From Simmondsia chinensis (taxonomy: Eukaryota; Streptophyta; Magnoliopsida; Caryophyllales; Simmondsiaceae), in contig JAGTTD010000022.1 in assembly GCA_018398585.1 (NCBI GenBank), positions 7,727,501 to 7,791,500 on the forward strand: DNA of 64,000 nt, written 5' to 3'. The notes beneath the pieces are model-generated. The model made no database searches. It was not told the origin of the DNA and saw only the letters and a list, made by a program, of their open reading frames with translations. How positions within the stretch are numbered: the first letter of the stretch is position 1; the number at the start of each line of letters is the position of its first letter. Positions 19,401-27,318 of this stretch are shown one piece after another. The position numbers and the translations under genes are program-made.

Positions 19401-21068
19401 CTCTTGACCTTTTCGATTTATTTTTTTGTACCTTAGATTTTGTTTATATAAATAATTAGGTAACCTCTCCAGCAAAATCTAATGTTGGGAACCCAAAAAG
19501 ACAAAATTACTCATAACAAAAACAATGTATTGAAGCTTGATGATTTGGAGAAGACAACGAGTCAGTTATTGAGGTTTTGGAGAAGATGATAGGGGATTTT
19601 TAAATGGATCAAAAACATTGTTTGTCTTGTTCTCCACAGGGACACGAGAATAATTATGGTGCCCAACTTCAGTGTCAGGGGTCAATAAGGTGACTTTTTT
19701 GTCATGGGTAAATTGTCTTTTCAAGTTTTTGACATTGCGTTTTACCAGAGAGGGTATTTAGTCATTAATACTTATAAATCCTAAAAAAATAATCGAAAAG
19801 GTCAGGGGTCTTTTTATTATTTCCACAAATGTCGAGGTACTAAAAGTAAATATTTAAAGTTGAGGTGAGATTTGAATGGAGAGGTTTTCTTTGCTTTGCT
19901 TACATAAGTGAATAGCAGAAATGACCCTGGAGAAAATCTTCCCCAACATATAGGGAAATTGACTTCCTTCATGGAAAGGAGAAGACACAAACCCTCCATA
20001 AAAATTTATACAATGAGAATATTTTCCTCGACCAAATAATAAAAAGAAACAAGAAGAAGAAATAATCTTTATGAAAATATGATAGTGCTGGTTAACTCAG
20101 TTGGTAAAGTCACTAGGGTGGCACTTGAGACCGGGGATCGAATCCCACATTCATTAGGAGATAGGGTGATGCAACACAGCTTTATTTAATTTAGTTTTTT
20201 TTTAATCCTATCATATATTTAGGATATTAGTTTTCTATTAAATTTAGAATTTATTTTAATAGTTTTTTTATTAGATTTAGGATTTATCTTACATTATTTT
20301 AGGATTTAGCTTTCTATAAATAAAGCTTTGTAATTCATTATTTTTAAGTTTTGATGAAATAAAAATTGAGTTGAGTCTTTAAGTGGCGATTTGTTCTACA
20401 TCATAGGAGTTTGGGCATTTGGGGAAGGTTGCCCTTTTGTGTAGCTCTTGTGTTTTCGTTACCATGTTCAATAAACTTTTTTATGAAAATATTTTAGAAA
20501 GAAAAACAATTTCAAAAATAAAATATTTTCTAATCAACCAACTCAAAGCCTAAGTGCCTATTTCGCACGTTATTTATTTGTTCTGGTTTTTGGTTTCTGT
20601 ATTCAGTTCTCTCTCAAAATAGGGAAAAACTGAAAACAAAAAACCAATAATTAGAAAAAGTCATTTCCGAAGTATGGTTTTTAGTTTTAAAAAACCAAAA
20701 ATGTAAACAAAAAACGATACTAAATCCGCCCTAAGCTATTATGATTAGTTATTGATATGGCTTGTAATCCTTGGCTTTTTGTGTACCAGATCATTGTGGG
20801 AAGTTTCCTACCAACTTTACTGCCCGACTACAAGCCAAAAAAGCACAAGGCTCAGCCGACGCCTTTCACAATCACCGCTGCTCCTGCCGCGGCTTCTGGT
20901 ATGGACAGAGAAGATGGCTGCAACGGTCAGGGGCACAATGATTACGAGGCTGCAGCGCCAGGCGTTGCATCTCAACCCTCACAGCGAGATACCTGGCCGG
21001 GCACTCATGCCATGCACGATCCACGAAAATCTGGCACTGATATCAATATATCCTTGCCTGGCGGGTAA
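7417..21068 (+). CDS. AHL: AT-hook motif nuclear-localized (AHL) protein
   Basis: DNA-binding chromatin regulator of the plant AHL family, acting in the nucleus. Coding exons: 7417-7741, 14417-14484, 17583-17714, 19005-19166 and 20790-21068, all with GT/AG borders and matching phase, giving 321 aa. I start at the ATG at 7417; an in-frame GTG at 7402 is not a plausible start. Exon 1 has a type II AT-hook ([11 protein letters not shown], about residues 52-62) and a weaker second basic patch (KRGRGRG, near 86-92). Exons 2-4 encode the PPC/DUF296 domain (about 120-240): [12 protein letters not shown], then the LSANG and [13 protein letters not shown] core, then GRFEIV; the GRFE motif is the family's interaction surface. 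The C-terminus ends [10 protein letters not shown], typical of the clade. The intron-rich structure fits clade B AHLs. Introns (6.7, 3.1, 1.3 and 1.6 kb) are filled with transposons. Which Arabidopsis AHL is the orthologue is not settled. Confidence 0.94.
7742..8739 (+). other. AHL intron 1, 5' part
   Basis: T-rich intronic sequence after the donor GTAAGT. No exon, RNA gene or element recognised. Confidence 0.6.
8740..9831. repeat. Decayed retroelement-like sequence with a 66-bp tandem repeat
   Basis: Within AHL intron 1. 8740-9330 looks like an old LTR or leader (non-coding, LTR-like phrases such as TTCTCCCACTTGGGCAACATTGATTGG), but no paired end or primer site was found. At about 9645-9830 a unit of roughly 66 bp (AGAGAAATAACTTTGCTTCT ... 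CTCAAAATGAGG) is repeated about three times. No coding capacity was recognised. Confidence 0.4.
9832..10585 (+). mobile_element. 5'-truncated RTE-type LINE
   Basis: Encodes the C-terminal end of a non-LTR reverse transcriptase (9832 to about 10249) with the typical tail motifs [47 protein letters not shown] and GRGRPKKRW, interrupted by an in-frame stop at 10040-10042. A non-coding tail follows, including an Au-SINE-like 3' end (GGTAAGGCTGCGTACATC ... CGGGAGCC ... CACTGGGT) and TTG repeats. 5' truncation is typical of LINE insertions. It lies sense in AHL intron 1. Confidence 0.85.
10586..11082. other. Intronic sequence with a MITE fragment
   Basis: 10586-10715 carries the words GAAAACAAAAAACCAA and CAAACAAAAAACCATAC seen in the MITE family near 18640, 20560 and 60071, suggesting a partial copy cut by the LINE tail. 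The rest is unremarkable intron sequence. Confidence 0.4.
11098..11815 (+). pseudogene. Copia reverse transcriptase end and RNase H remnant
   Basis: The end of copia RT is recognisable ([39 protein letters not shown]), followed by RNase H ([46 protein letters not shown]). In-frame stops near 11347 and 11396 and a frame change near 11490-11510 show it is dead. The YVDD catalytic region is not present. Confidence 0.85.
12005..12280 (+). repeat. Three ~93-bp tandem repeats in the copia 3' untranslated region
   Basis: The phrase GAGCTCTACGCTCTTAATGT and its variants recur at about 12013, 12107 and 12200, each followed by GGTGGTRYGGGRYAGCRCAC. The array lies between the pol stop and the 3' LTR, where copia elements rarely carry a coding function. 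Confidence 0.7.
12618..13663 (+). repeat. 3' LTR of the intronic copia element
   Basis: Starts TGTTGGAA right after the polypurine tract and appears to end TTCCTACA (13656-13663), an imperfect inverted match, giving about 1046 bp. A TATA-like CTATAAATACC lies near 13216. It contains a CG dinucleotide run (12779-12794), a GTGGT run, and several GAGCTCGAG-type palindromes between 12945 and 13050. The end is uncertain because there is no second LTR. Confidence 0.6.
13664..14416 (+). other. AHL intron 1, 3' part
   Basis: Ordinary intron sequence ending in a T-rich tract and acceptor TTTGTAG at 14416. Nothing else recognised. Confidence 0.6.
14485..15359 (+). other. AHL intron 2, 5' part
   Basis: Unique-looking intron sequence after the donor GTAATG. 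No coding block or element recognised. Confidence 0.55.
15368..16152. mobile_element. Non-autonomous hAT element
   Basis: Terminal inverted repeats CAGGGGCGGATCCAAG at the left and, reverse-complemented, CAGTGGCAGATCTAGG at the right. A perfect 8-bp target duplication ACTACAAC flanks it (15360-15367 and 16153-16160), as expected for hAT. Subterminal GTGCCCCCAGT-type words occur at both ends. The interior is AT-rich with no transposase and contains a tRNA-like SINE at about 15460-15552. It lies in AHL intron 2. Confidence 0.88.
15460..15552 (+). mobile_element. tRNA-derived SINE inside a hAT element
   Basis: A-box-like GGCGGTTTAGTGGTC and B-box-like AAGTTCGACTCTCC at tRNA-like spacing, followed by a T-rich end. 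The 3' border is unclear. Confidence 0.45.
16161..16624 (+). other. AHL intron 2, middle part
   Basis: Intronic sequence between the hAT element and the solo LTR; nothing recognised. Confidence 0.55.
16630..17252 (+). mobile_element. Solo LTR of a copia family (palindrome LTR)
   Basis: A 623-bp sequence starting TGTTGG and ending CCAACA, flanked by a perfect 5-bp duplication TAAGC (16625-16629 and 17253-17257). It is related to the 5' LTR of the copia element at 61029-61873: both have TGTATTTTCAAAAT near the start, an array of GTCGAC palindromes, TTGTATCCCCGAG and CCGAAATAA...CTTAAGGA downstream, and TTTTGCAAG near the end. No internal region is present, so LTR-LTR recombination probably removed it. 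It sits sense in AHL intron 2. Confidence 0.9.
16715..16856. promoter_or_regulatory. Five phased TGTGTGTCGACACACA palindromes in the solo LTR
   Basis: GTCGAC cores start at 16720, 16741, 16782, 16803 and 16846, so spacings are 21, 41, 21 and 43 bp, close to two and four helical turns. The array lies upstream of a TATA-like CATATATTCC near 16950, the position of a U3 enhancer. The binding protein is unknown. Confidence 0.7.
17258..17582 (+). other. AHL intron 2, 3' part
   Basis: Intron sequence between the solo LTR and exon 3, ending with the acceptor TTATGTAG at 17582. Nothing else recognised. Confidence 0.55.
17866..18070 (+). mobile_element. TRIM family A, 5'-truncated copy
   Basis: Matches the interior of the copy at 1161-1453 (CCAAGGTCATTGGTTTAAATC; ATCACAAGGTATAAAGTG; CAAGCCCAATGGGCATT) and ends with a decayed LTR at about 17999-18070 (TGTTAAGTATAAAACC). 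It lies sense in AHL intron 3. Confidence 0.7.
18415..18546 (+). mobile_element. tRNA-derived SINE
   Basis: tRNA-like head with A-box-like TTGTGGTAAAGTTACTGA and B-box AGGTTCAACTC, then a short body. Near-identical 11-bp flanks TAGAGCTATTG (18404-18414) and TAGAGCTGTTG (18547-18557) are a target duplication with one mismatch. AHL intron 3. Confidence 0.7.
18640..18885. mobile_element. MITE (hAT-like family M)
   Basis: Inverted ends GGGGTCCTGTTTGGTATC (left) and GAGACCAAATTGGCCCC (right) bracket an interior with AACTAAAAATC and GAACAAAAAACCAAAAATC. Relatives occur near 10586, 20560, 23570 and 60071. No coding capacity. Confidence 0.6.
19345..19862. mobile_element. Inverted-repeat element with ~65-bp terminal repeats
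   Basis: Left arm (about 19350-19420) and right arm (about 19793-19858) are inverted copies: GTGGAAATAATAAAAGGGGC against its complement in CTTTTTATTATTTCCACAAA, plus matching CTCGACGTTTGTGG and CACAAATGTCGAGG. The middle is non-coding. Long terminal repeats suggest a MULE-type MITE. AHL intron 4. Confidence 0.65.
20081..20479 (+). mobile_element. Composite retroposon: tRNA-like head on an LTR-like body
   Basis: Starts with a tRNA-derived head (A-box-like GGTTAACTCAGTTGGTAAAG, B-box-like GGGATCGAATCCC) and continues into a ~300-bp body resembling a retroelement leader (repeated TTTAGGATTTA words, TATAAATAAAGC). A 13-bp duplication TTTATGAAAATAT flanks the whole unit (20068-20080 and 20480-20492), so head and body were inserted together. 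No protein-coding capacity. AHL intron 4. Confidence 0.65.
20560..20735. mobile_element. MITE of family M
   Basis: GGTTTTTGGTTTCTGTA on the left and CAAACAAAAAACGATAC on the right, with GAAAACAAAAAACCAA in the middle: the same word order as the MITE at 18640. Just upstream of AHL exon 5. Confidence 0.55.
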
Positions 21069-21124
21069 TGAATTAGCCCATCTTGCTTTTATTTTTTATT
21101 CAGAATATTAGGGTGCTAAGATTT

Positions 21125-21365
21125 CAATGGTTAAAGGAAAATGCATTTTCCATATGGAAAAGTTTTCTTTTTTAGCTGAAGTGAGACATTTAATGCCAGA
21201 TTATCGCGGAAGATGTTTTCTCCTCCGTAAAGGAGAATGCTTTCTCCTATTTTCTGTGAGGAAATCAATTTCTCCTCAATTTAAGAGAACGTGTTGTGGT
21301 GTCGCTGTAAAACTATGCAAATAGTTGACATGGAAAATGTTTTCCATCAAAATAAAAGGAGCCTA
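21125..21365. mobile_element. MITE in the AHL 3' UTR region
   Basis: Inverted words GGAAAATGCATTTTCC and GGAAAATGTTTTCC near the two ends and several internal GGAAAAC/CTCC variants. A related copy lies at 57915-58110. It begins about 60 bp after the AHL stop codon, so it may be transcribed in the 3' UTR. Confidence 0.5.
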
Positions 21366-21369
21366 ACTG

Positions 21370-21966
21370 ATGAAGGAACCAAACGAAGGCCGTTACCAGC
21401 TAGCAATTATGCAATGATACTTGGCCGCCAAATATGCATTTAGGAAGAGAAAGTAGAGAAGAGAAGGAAGGAGAATAAGAGTGAGAAGATTGATTTGATT
21501 CTTGTTTAAGCGAAGAGATATCCGATTGGACACGATCCTCAAAAATCTGCAAGCGTTCATCCATGGAACGCTGGAGCCGTGACTCTATGTCATCAAGCTG
21601 AGTCTCCAGACGCCTCAAATCGGACGCAGCACGAGTTCCTTCAGCCATAGATCGAATTGGTGTAGCATGAACCTAAATCTGATACCAAATGATGTAATCA
21701 ATTGAGATTCACCATGAATTAGTGCAAGAAACACAGATGAAAGAGAAAGAGAGAAGGTTAGGGTTAGAGATTTGGGAAGGGGAAAGAGCCTGAGTCGAGA
21801 CAGGAGAGAGAGAGAGAAAGAGGAGAGAGAGAGAAAGAGGAGAGAGAAATAATGTTTGTTTATTGATGCCCAAAACAAATCGTTTACAAGTATTTATACT
21901 AAAAAACCTTATTACACGGAAACATTTATACTAAAACCCTTATTACATTCAAACACCTGTATCATT
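21370..21966 (-). mobile_element. Gypsy leader fragment: LTR, primer site and gag start
   Basis: On the minus strand an LTR-like stretch rich in CT repeats (21700-21966) is followed by TTTGGTATCAGATTTAGG (a primer-site-like sequence near 21675-21695) and by an ATG at 21648 opening a gag-like N-terminus (MAEGTRAASDLRRLETQLDD, with heptad-like spacing). The frame ends at 21400 with no further domains, so this is a truncated element. Confidence 0.6.
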
Positions 21967-21969
21967 TTT

Positions 21970-22690
21970 ACAAATAAGAAACTTAATTAGCATTTAGATA
22001 TTTTGATGTTTGACCATTTATTAATTAGGTACCTTGACATTTCAATATATAATGGTGTATCTTGAGGTTTTAAAAATTTTAGAACTTCAATTTTATTATT
22101 TAGATATCTTGAATTGTAAAATTTTATTAATCTTGTACCTTTCCTCCAAATAGATTTTTCTTGAAAAATGTTAAAGTGAAACATGATTCTAGTAATATAT
22201 AAGTATATTAATCAAAATTTGATAATGTTTTACCAAAAATATTGATATGACACATGATTTAAGCAATATATCAGTAATTTATATCAAAATTCAGTAAACT
22301 TTTTATCGTAAATCATTAAATTTTTGTTGAAAATATTGACATAGCTTATATATATTATTGTAGTCATATTTATATAAAAAAAATAGAATTATTGTAGTCA
22401 TGCACTACGTTACCCTAAAGGGGGAAGGCTGCGTACATCCGCCCCCCCAAGACCTTGCTTAGGTGGGAGCCCATGGGGCACTGGGTATATTGTATTGTTG
22501 TATTGATGCACTACGTTGCCATTTTTTGTATAAAATTGGTATAATTTTTACAAAAATTCATCGAACTTGTACTTAAGATGCTTAAGTGATAAGATATTCA
22601 AACCTCAAGGTACCTTATTGTATATATTAAAACGCTAGTGTATCTGAATAATATATGGTCAAACCTCGGGTACTAAATGTAAATTTCCCA
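21970..22690. repeat. AT-rich repeat R1, third copy
   Basis: Same phrases as 884-2310 (AATTAGGTACCTTGACATTTCAATATATA on the left; CAAACCTCAAGGTACCTTATTGTATATATTAAAA inverted on the right, given here as words). Interrupted by a SINE tail at 22412-22505. Confidence 0.55.
22412..22505 (+). mobile_element. 5'-truncated Au/RTE-tail SINE
   Basis: Only the 3' body remains (GGGGGAAGGCTGCGTACATC, CAAGACCTTGC, GGGAGCCCATGGGGCACTGG, then TTG-rich end). A 12-bp duplication ATGCACTACGTT flanks it (22400-22411 and 22506-22517), proving insertion into the R1 repeat. Confidence 0.8.
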
Positions 22691-23569
22691 ATAAATGCAT
22701 GGTTGTGTGGCGCCCAATTCAAATTTTGCAAATGATTGCGAAGGTGGATTTTTGATTTGACATGATCAGTTTTCTGGGTTCATGATCAGCTTCTTTTCTT
22801 TTTTTCCCCCCTTTTTCTTCTGAATGCAGGTTGCAGTAGTTTCTTGACTGCTCTTCTGACTTGTAGCTGTAGCATCATCAACTCGGTAACTTGAGATGGA
22901 TTTGGGCCAGAAGGGTGTCTGGATTACGGTTTTCCTGACCAAAGTCTTGTACACGGTTTTCTAGGTTTCCGAATTCGTACATACTAACTTATTAAGATGC
23001 TTTTCCGATATTCGGGTGTATCGTAGTACCCACATAACTTGCCATATTTATGATTAATCCTGGCATCCTTTATCATGGTTAAGAATCATCTTTCTGGTAT
23101 AAGTACTGTTTCGACTAGGATATGATGCTGAGCTGAGCTGAAGCTTGTCTAGTTCAGGTTCACTGCTCGACTTGCTAATAATTTTATGAGCTTAAAGCTT
23201 GTTGAGTTTGGAATCTTTGAGCTTGAGCTTCACTTGTCACGAACTCAGGTTGACTTGGCTCGAGATCGGCTAGCTTTGGTTTGAGGTTAATTTATTTAGT
23301 CTCGTTAGACTCTAGATTTCTTTACTGTGGCTCAAATTTGGCTCTTTTAGGCTCATTAGACGCATAGTTTAGTTGGAGTCTGTCTCATCTAGGCTCGTAA
23401 ACTGCAGAACTTGAGTCAAGTTGAGCAATAGTGCATTTCAACATGTCATTCTTTTCCTTGGAAATTTATCTGTAACTTCTACATCAAAGTTATGAGAGAT
23501 GATATTCACTTTGAACAAAATTTTCAAACATGAATGATATATCTAATATATAATGTCATGTTTGGTGCT
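22691..23569. other. Region downstream of AHL; possible 3' UTR exon and degraded repeat
   Basis: A pyrimidine tract ending TTCTGAATGCAG (22829) is followed by GC-richer sequence up to about 23000 that could be a spliced 3' UTR exon of AHL; this is a guess. 23120-23440 is rich in GAGCTTGAGCTT/GGCTCG words like the hAT element at 40561 and is probably an old copy. Confidence 0.3.
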
Positions 23570-23927
23570 ATGTGTTTTATAGTTTTTGGTCTTTTAAAAA
23601 TGGAAATTGGATTTTGAAAATAATTTTTCTTTTCATTTCATCTGCAGGTTGCAATCCGTATGATTAATTTTCTTGATCTACTGTTAGATTTTGTAGTAGC
23701 GAGATTGACCGCAATTGCTATAATAGGTTGTTGGGAGGATCCGACCACTTGACATTCCTTTTCCGAAGTGTTTCTCATTTTGAGTTTTCACTAAAATTAG
23801 GAAGAAAGAAAAAAATGAAAAGTCCAAATAAAATGTTTATTTTCTAAATATGGTGTTTAAAATATTTATTTTCAAAATATGGTGTTTAGTTTCTCAAAAA
23901 ATTGGAAATTGTATATAATATTCTACA
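23570..23927. mobile_element. MITE of family M, disrupted
   Basis: TTTGGTGCTATGTGTTTTATAG and TTTTCAAAATATGGTGTTTAG match family M words. The expected 3' end (AATACCGAATAGG, 26682-26694) lies on the far side of the LINE, implying that the LINE inserted into this MITE. Confidence 0.45.
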
Positions 23928-24416
23928 ACAGATCACTCTTATAAAAGCTCCAAAGAATCTCTCCCAACGGCTAAAAAAACCCCAAACCCCAGCGCAACTC
24001 CCGACGGCACGTGACGGACGATCTCCGGCAGTAGCTGGGTGGACCTGAGTCGCCGTTCCCCGCTCATCACACCAGTACAAGAAATCGCTTCAAGATGCAT
24101 CTCCATCTACACCATCAATGGCTAAGACGATTAAAAACCCCAAACCGTAGCAAAGCTCCTGGCGGCGCCGTCATGCGTGAGGCATGATCTCCGGCATCTG
24201 CTTAGTGGTCCTGAGTCGTTGTTCCCTGCTCTTCGCACTGGTACAAGCAACCGCTCGAACAAGCATCTCCGAATACTCCACCACCCACGGCCCACATCGC
24301 CACAGCCCCTGCCTAACCGGCCTCCAACGTCCATCATCCACCCTCTAAATATCATCTCCCACCTCCATCATTCAACAACAAACGAAAAAGAAGAAGGTAC
24401 TTGGTCATTCATCAAA

Positions 24417-24626
24417 ATGGCGTCAGAGAGAGGTAATGGGAAGCAAGGGAGAGGTATGTATGATGGTTCCTTCATCCTTTTTGTGGATAATTTGCCTTTA
24501 AATATCACAAATCTTTGGTTAAGGAGGATGTTCAGTAATCATGGGAAGGTGGTGGATGCATTTGTCCCTGCTAGAATGAGGCTGTTGAGAAGATTGAGGT
24601 ATGGCTTTGTCAGATTCGGATCATGA
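24417..24626 (+). pseudogene. LINE ORF1, N-terminal RRM part
   Basis: From the ATG at 24417 the frame encodes an RNA-recognition motif: FILFVDNLPLNITNLWLRRM (RNP2-like) and RRLRYGFVRF (RNP1-like). A stop at 24624-24626 cuts it before the end of the domain, and the continuation (MEAQCALVEANGCWLG) is followed by further stops and a frame change before the intact part at 24902. RRM-type ORF1 is known from plant L1 (BNR-like) LINEs, where it binds the element's RNA. Confidence 0.75.
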
Positions 24627-24901
24627 ATGGAAGCCCAGTGTGCTCTGGTAGAAGCAAATGGTTGTTGGCTGGGGACGCCATTTTAATGGTGCAAGTGGCG
24701 CGGTTTGAGAGATAAGGCCGAGTAGTACTGTGCGGGAAAGAGAAGGGGGGAGAAAGGGGTCGTTGGGCCAACCCCCTGACCTAAAAACCATCCACGGTAA
24801 GATTGACGAAGAGAAAAAAGAAAAACTAAGGAGATGCATAGTTGGAGAAGCTGAGTATGACATTGGAGTTGATATATTGAAAAGAATTATTCAAGAGGAT
24901 A

Positions 24902-26128
24902 ATGGCCTGGAGTGTGTCGTACAACACATACTGTGAGTCCATTGAAGTTAGGGACTGGGTTCTGTCAAACTCACAAGGATGGGCTAATAGTTGGTCTATG
25001 AAGCTCAAGAAGTGGACAGAGTTCGAACAATGTCTTAAGAGGAAGGCATGGCTTTCGTGCTACAGTGTACCATTGCATGCATTGAATACTGAAAATTTTA
25101 CTGAAATTGGCGAAAGATGGGGTCGAGTCCTAGTCGTGGACACTAGGTGTAATAGAAATGATTCATTAGAAGTTGGGAAGATTTTGGTCGAAACTATGGC
25201 TCCGAAGCGCATTGATGAGAAGGCTACCTTTGTCGTTGGCCAAGGGAGTCATATAATTCACATCATAGATGGAGGGCAGATATTAACGGAAGACTTCCTT
25301 GCACGTAGTGCACAAATTCTGATTGAAGCTAAAACCAAGGAGGCCCCTGCGAAGACAGTAAATGAGATTGCAGATAGGGGGATGGCGGACCCCGAAGATG
25401 GTTGTCCGAGCTGTGGTGAAGGGGAACAGTCAGTGGCTAACAGGGCTTTATGTTTTAAAGACAAGGATGATGGCCTTAATGACTTCGAACCCGATGCTTC
25501 GGAGAAATTGGAGGATTTGGCTCATACGCGGCCTTTGAGTGCGGTTAATGAAAGCACACACGAACTAACAACGGAGAAGTTGGACCCCTCTCGTGAGAGT
25601 GATCGCGTTTGTAAGGTAATGGCTGATGAAGATGTAGGTCCTGGGGCATGCAAAATCGCCGATACACGGGATGGTGAGCGGGAGCCGTCTAGGGGTGACC
25701 AGAACCGAAATGAGAACGTTGGTGGTGAGGAACCAAAACGGATAAGCTCAGATGAGGAATTCCCACCCTGGTTCGTGAATCTCTATGACGTTAACGTCAC
25801 CGAAGATTTAGAGTTGAGGATAGTGTCATTAAGTAGTGGAAAAAAGAAAAAGAAAGGGAAGAAGAAGAGAGAAGAAAGCGTGAAGAGAGCTGCAATAGCA
25901 TATGAAAACAGTGAGTTTACTAAATCAGATTCAGATTCAGATTCTGGAAGCACTAGGGGAGTAGAAAGAGAGGCAGATAAGATCCTCAAGTTGGGGCAGG
26001 CTGTGGGCATCAAGTGGCTTGACGACCACAGTTCAATGGTGGAAAAACTTCTGAAAAATGCGAAGGGGATCAAAAGGGTCATGAAAAGAAACAATAAATG
26101 GAAAGAAAAAGGGATGAAAAAGGTGTAA
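24902..26128 (+). CDS. LINE ORF1 C-terminal part, uninterrupted 408 aa
   Basis: Open for 408 codons. Its first third (SVSYNTYCES; CYSVPLHALNTENFTEIGER; GRVLVVDTRCN; GKILVETMAPKRIDE) matches the conserved module after the RRM in plant LINE ORF1 proteins, in the style of DUF4283-containing proteins. The remainder is acidic and low-complexity with a KKKKKGKKKREE basic cluster near residues 305-317, as expected of an RNA-binding chaperone. The start codon is a frame-opening ATG, not necessarily a true start, because the natural N-terminus lies upstream beyond stops. It lacks any enzyme domain. Confidence 0.7.
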   Translation: MAWSVSYNTYCESIEVRDWVLSNSQGWANSWSMKLKKWTEFEQCLKRKAWLSCYSVPLHALNTENFTEIGERWGRVLVVDTRCNRNDSLEVGKILVETMAPKRIDEKATFVVGQGSHIIHIIDGGQILTEDFLARSAQILIEAKTKEAPAKTVNEIADRGMADPEDGCPSCGEGEQSVANRALCFKDKDDGLNDFEPDASEKLEDLAHTRPLSAVNESTHELTTEKLDPSRESDRVCKVMADEDVGPGACKIADTRDGEREPSRGDQNRNENVGGEEPKRISSDEEFPPWFVNLYDVNVTEDLELRIVSLSSGKKKKKGKKKREESVKRAAIAYENSEFTKSDSDSDSGSTRGVEREADKILKLGQAVGIKWLDDHSSMVEKLLKNAKGIKRVMKRNNKWKEKGMKKV

Positions 26129-26148
26129 GGGATTCAGTAGCAGGTGGG

Positions 26149-26675
26149 GTTTCTTAGACCCTCTGGTGTTGTTAGTTGTTGTGGTGTTTTGCCCCGTTGC
26201 GTTTGCTGTGTGGGTTGAGAGTCAGCTTTCCTTTGTTCTCTTTGCTTCGGGTTCCTTATCCCTCTTGCTGCTTTGGGGATGTTCTTGTAGGGTGTGTGCG
26301 GCTTGTGCATTTTGCTTGTGTTGGTGCGGTTGTTGGTCCTTTTTCTGTTTTGTTGCGTTGTCTTTTTGGTTTCTGTGGGGTGTTGGTGTTTTTGTGCTCG
26401 CGTTCTCATCTTTGAGGAAGTCAGGGTCTTTTCTTTTCTGTCTTGGTTTGTGGGTTTTTGTTGGTTGTCTGTTTTTCTGAGGGTGGGGCTCATGTGGCGT
26501 TCTTTGCACCTTGTTCTGCTGGTTTGGAGTTGTTGGGTGTTCTCGGTTCGGTGTTTTAGGTGTTGAGGTGTCTTGTGGGTCGTCTGTTAGGTTTGAGTCG
26601 CGAGTGTGGCTGTTTGCTTGTATTGCACTCATTTTATATGAATATATTCTCAACTATCAAAAAAAAAAAAAAAGG
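26149..26675 (+). other. LINE 3' untranslated region and poly(A)
   Basis: Strongly G/T-biased sequence (GTTGTTAGTTGTTGTGGTG, GGTGTTGGTGTTTTTGTGC) ending TATGAATATATTC and a run of 15 A. Several open frames cross it in different phases, but their composition is simply that of a GT-rich 3' UTR. Confidence 0.65.
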
Positions 26676-26699
26676 AACAATACCGAATAGGTTTAAGTT

Positions 26700-27310
26700 A
26701 CTTGTAATGAGTTTTGCTTCAAGTTAGTATCGTGAGTTAAAGGCCACGGCCGATTGTATAAAAGTAGCAAATAAGAGAGGCTAGGAATGAAACACAATAA
26801 CAGAAGATGAATTAGAAAGCTCTTACAAACATCGATATAGTGTTGTGTAGAAAATCTATTATCAAAAAAAGACAATTTTGTTGTTGTTGGGGTGCACATG
26901 CTATTACATGCAATGTTCTCTAGGATTAATGTGATTCGACTTCTATAAAAATTAAACAAGACTAAAATGCATGAAAGAACAATCAAGAATATAAGGAAGA
27001 AAATGAACAATTGGATGCTTTCATTCAACTAGATACAAGCCTATTTATAGTACAAAGTAGGAACACTAAAAGACTAATTCTGCAAGAAGCGGAATCCTAT
27101 GCTAATTACATAAATAATGAAGACTCCATTCATGGTGGTGGAGTGAAGAGAGGGCCGGTTATGGTCGTTAAGGGGAGGGGCAGATCATTTACTCACCCAT
27201 TTATATCTTTACTAATTACATAAATAATACCTAACACTAATTAAATGATAAAATAAAAAAAATACGATACAAGTATTCAGTAACTTCTAACTTGCACTCG
27301 TTGGTTGTTG
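26700..27310. other. Intergenic sequence, possible old LTR fragment
   Basis: No gene recognised. GCCTATTTATAGTACAAAG near 27038 resembles a reversed TATA region of an LTR, but no paired end was found. Confidence 0.35.
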
Positions 27311-27318
27311 GATGGGAG

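Larger units (their letters stand above)
23928..26675 (+). mobile_element. L1-type LINE with ORF1 only (no ORF2)
   Basis: A 5' leader (23928-24416) is followed by an ORF1 with an RRM, a GT-rich 3' region (26149-26650) and a 15-A tail (26660-26674). Plant L1 elements normally have a ~4-kb ORF2 encoding endonuclease and reverse transcriptase after ORF1; here the ORF1 stop is followed within about 25 bp by what looks like the 3' UTR. The leader contains two diverged copies of a ~120-bp block (23969-24092 and 24130-24270; shared ATCTCCGGCA, CCTGAGTCG, GCATCTCC). No target duplication was identified. Confidence 0.7.

Noticed and set aside
20093..20150. A tRNA gene
   Set aside because: The A and B boxes are present but the acceptor and anticodon stems do not pair, and it is the head of a longer retroposon.
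26166..26653. Cys/Leu-rich and Thr/Lys-rich frames on both strands after LINE ORF1
   Set aside because: They follow the GT bias of a LINE 3' UTR, overlap in several phases and have no recognisable domain.
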